A DNA stretch of 64,000 nt, taken from assembly GCA_049698695.1 (NCBI GenBank), contig JBAVYH010000034.1, positions 62,001 to 126,000 of the forward strand, read 5' to 3'. A program made the translations under genes and the position numbers. Of the stretch, positions 63,417 to 64,000 are shown in pieces. The notes under the pieces are model-generated. The model worked only from the letters and a program-made list of their open reading frames with translations, did not search any database and was not told where the DNA came from. The DNA is from Bog-375 sp049698695. Its GTDB lineage: Bacteria > Acidobacteriota > Terriglobia > Bryobacterales > Bryobacteraceae. Numbering within the stretch: the first letter of the stretch is position 1; each line of letters starts with the position of its first letter.

Positions 63417-63442
63417 ACCCGCGGCGCAGTCACATAGCGGCC

Positions 63443-63495
63443 GTGGCGCGGGCTGTCAAGCCTGCTGTGTCGAGATTCATCTCGACATTTCTTCC
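63443..63495 (+). repeat. Dispersed double-hairpin element, family A copy 3
   Basis: Starts GTGGCGCG. Hairpin 1: CGGGCT (63449-63454), loop GTCA, AGCCTG (63459-63464). Hairpin 2: TGTCGAGA (63468-63475), loop TTCA, TCTCGACA (63480-63487), then TTTCTTCCCGG. Same order and spacing as the other two copies. Confidence 0.85.
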
Positions 63496-63599
63496 CGGAA
63501 ATCCTGTCCCGGAAAGGGCTGCTGACCTGCTCGGAGTTCCAACAGAAAGAAAAGCCGGGATGAATGTTGGCTCAGCAGGCAAGACAGCCCGCGCCGTCC

Positions 63600-64000
63600 T
63601 TACGCCAGTTTGGTGGCGCCGGTGAGGAAGCGGTCGATGCCTCGGGCGGCTTTGCGGCCTTCGGCGATGGCCCAGACCACCAGGGATTGGCCGCGGCGCA
63701 TATCGCCGGCGGCGAACACGCCGGGTACGCTCGACATGTAATTGGCGTCGGCGGCCACGTTGCCGCGCGGGTCCAGCGCCACGCCGAGCTGCTCGATCAT
63801 GCCGTTCTTCACCGGGCCGAGGAAGCCCATGGCGAGCAGCACCAGGTCGGCATCGATGGCGAATTCGCTGCCGCCGATGGCTTCGAACTTGGGCGGCGGG
63901 CCGACGCGCACGGCATGCAGTTGCTCCACCTGGCCGCGCTCGTCGCCGGTGAAACCGGAGGTGGCGACGCCCCAATCGCGCACCCCGCCTTCTTCATGCG
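63600..64000 (-). CDS. gltD: Glutamate synthase small subunit, C-terminal part (5' end outside window)
   Basis: The 3' end of an NADPH-dependent FAD oxidoreductase. The visible 133 codons include DLVLLAMGFLGPVKNGMIEQ and VPGVFAAGDMRRGQSLVVWA followed by IAEGRKAARGIDRFL, the second FAD-binding motif of GltD. The small subunit passes electrons to GltB, which makes glutamate from glutamine and 2-oxoglutarate. The start is beyond the right edge, and its stop is convergent with the acyl-CoA synthetase gene. Confidence 0.9.
   Translation of the reverse strand, partial: HEEGGVRDWGVATSGFTGDERGQVEQLHAVRVGPPPKFEAIGGSEFAIDADLVLLAMGFLGPVKNGMIEQLGVALDPRGNVAADANYMSSVPGVFAAGDMRRGQSLVVWAIAEGRKAARGIDRFLTGATKLA

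Overview
The window looks like a chromosomal stretch of a GC-rich soil bacterium of the phylum Acidobacteriota, probably from the Solibacter/Bryobacter side. This placement is inference from content, not a database result. The markers are a large Oar-like TonB-dependent receptor with an N-terminal carboxypeptidase-regulatory-like domain, a DUF1549/DUF1553-DUF1501-PPC operon, a Ser/Thr kinase fused to a WD40-like propeller, a TPR-rich envelope proteome, and many short dispersed palindromic repeats placed just after stop codons. No rRNA, tRNA, CRISPR array, intact IS element or prophage was seen.

Layout. 1-4.3 kb: a truncated kinase gene, then a promoter, a 63-aa orphan peptide and a B12-binding radical SAM enzyme with a C-terminal PqqD-like domain, which together look like a peptide-modification (RiPP) locus. 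4.4-8.2 kb: uvrC, divergent from a small exported TPR protein, then a stand-alone penicillin-binding transpeptidase. 8.5-16.6 kb, all minus strand: tgt-yajC-secD-secF-tonB-exbB-exbD-exbD-TPR lipoprotein, joining queuosine modification, protein export and energy transduction to the outer membrane. 16.7-21.3 kb: a nitrite/sulfite reductase, an orphan PhoB-like regulator behind an 11-bp-period direct-repeat operator, and cstA. 21.4-25.0 kb: thioesterase, STAS protein, exported propeller, and an accessory islet with palindromes, an orphan antitoxin and an ORFan. 25.0-29.7 kb: tetrapyrrole operon hemX-hemA-hemC-(cobA-hemD fusion) with overlapping or near-abutting junctions.

30.1-33.6 kb: the TonB-dependent receptor with a clear promoter and Rho-independent terminator. 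33.7-35.1 kb: an alpha/beta hydrolase, then a hairpin cluster and a decayed REP-associated transposase. 35.2-42.7 kb: a copper/silver-type efflux operon (small Cys/His-rich exported protein, CusC-, CusB- and CusA-like subunits, a repeat-containing exported protein and two paralogous Cys/Met-rich exported proteins) coupled by 4-bp stop/start overlaps. 42.8-46.9 kb: an outer-membrane TPR/beta-barrel protein overlapping a TIM-barrel glycoside-hydrolase-like gene, resembling the PgaA/PgaB pairing. 46.9-51.3 kb: MerR-like and AhpD-like proteins, two tandem cytoplasmic trypsin-like proteases coupled to a LuxR regulator whose receiver has lost its phosphorylation residues, and a GAF-ANTAR regulator. 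51.4-56.7 kb: DUF1549/1553-DUF1501-PPC operon. 56.7-64 kb: a membrane J-domain protein, a zinc-ribbon membrane protein, a long membrane pyrophosphatase, an acyl-CoA ligase, and the 3' end of gltD running off the edge.

The most notable signals are (i) the peptide plus B12-radical SAM-PqqD locus; (ii) a dispersed double-hairpin element in three copies whose stems differ by compensatory changes while the first loop stays GTCA; (iii) the protease-protease-pseudo-receiver cassette; and (iv) the extended copper efflux operon with uncharacterised Cys/Met-rich proteins.
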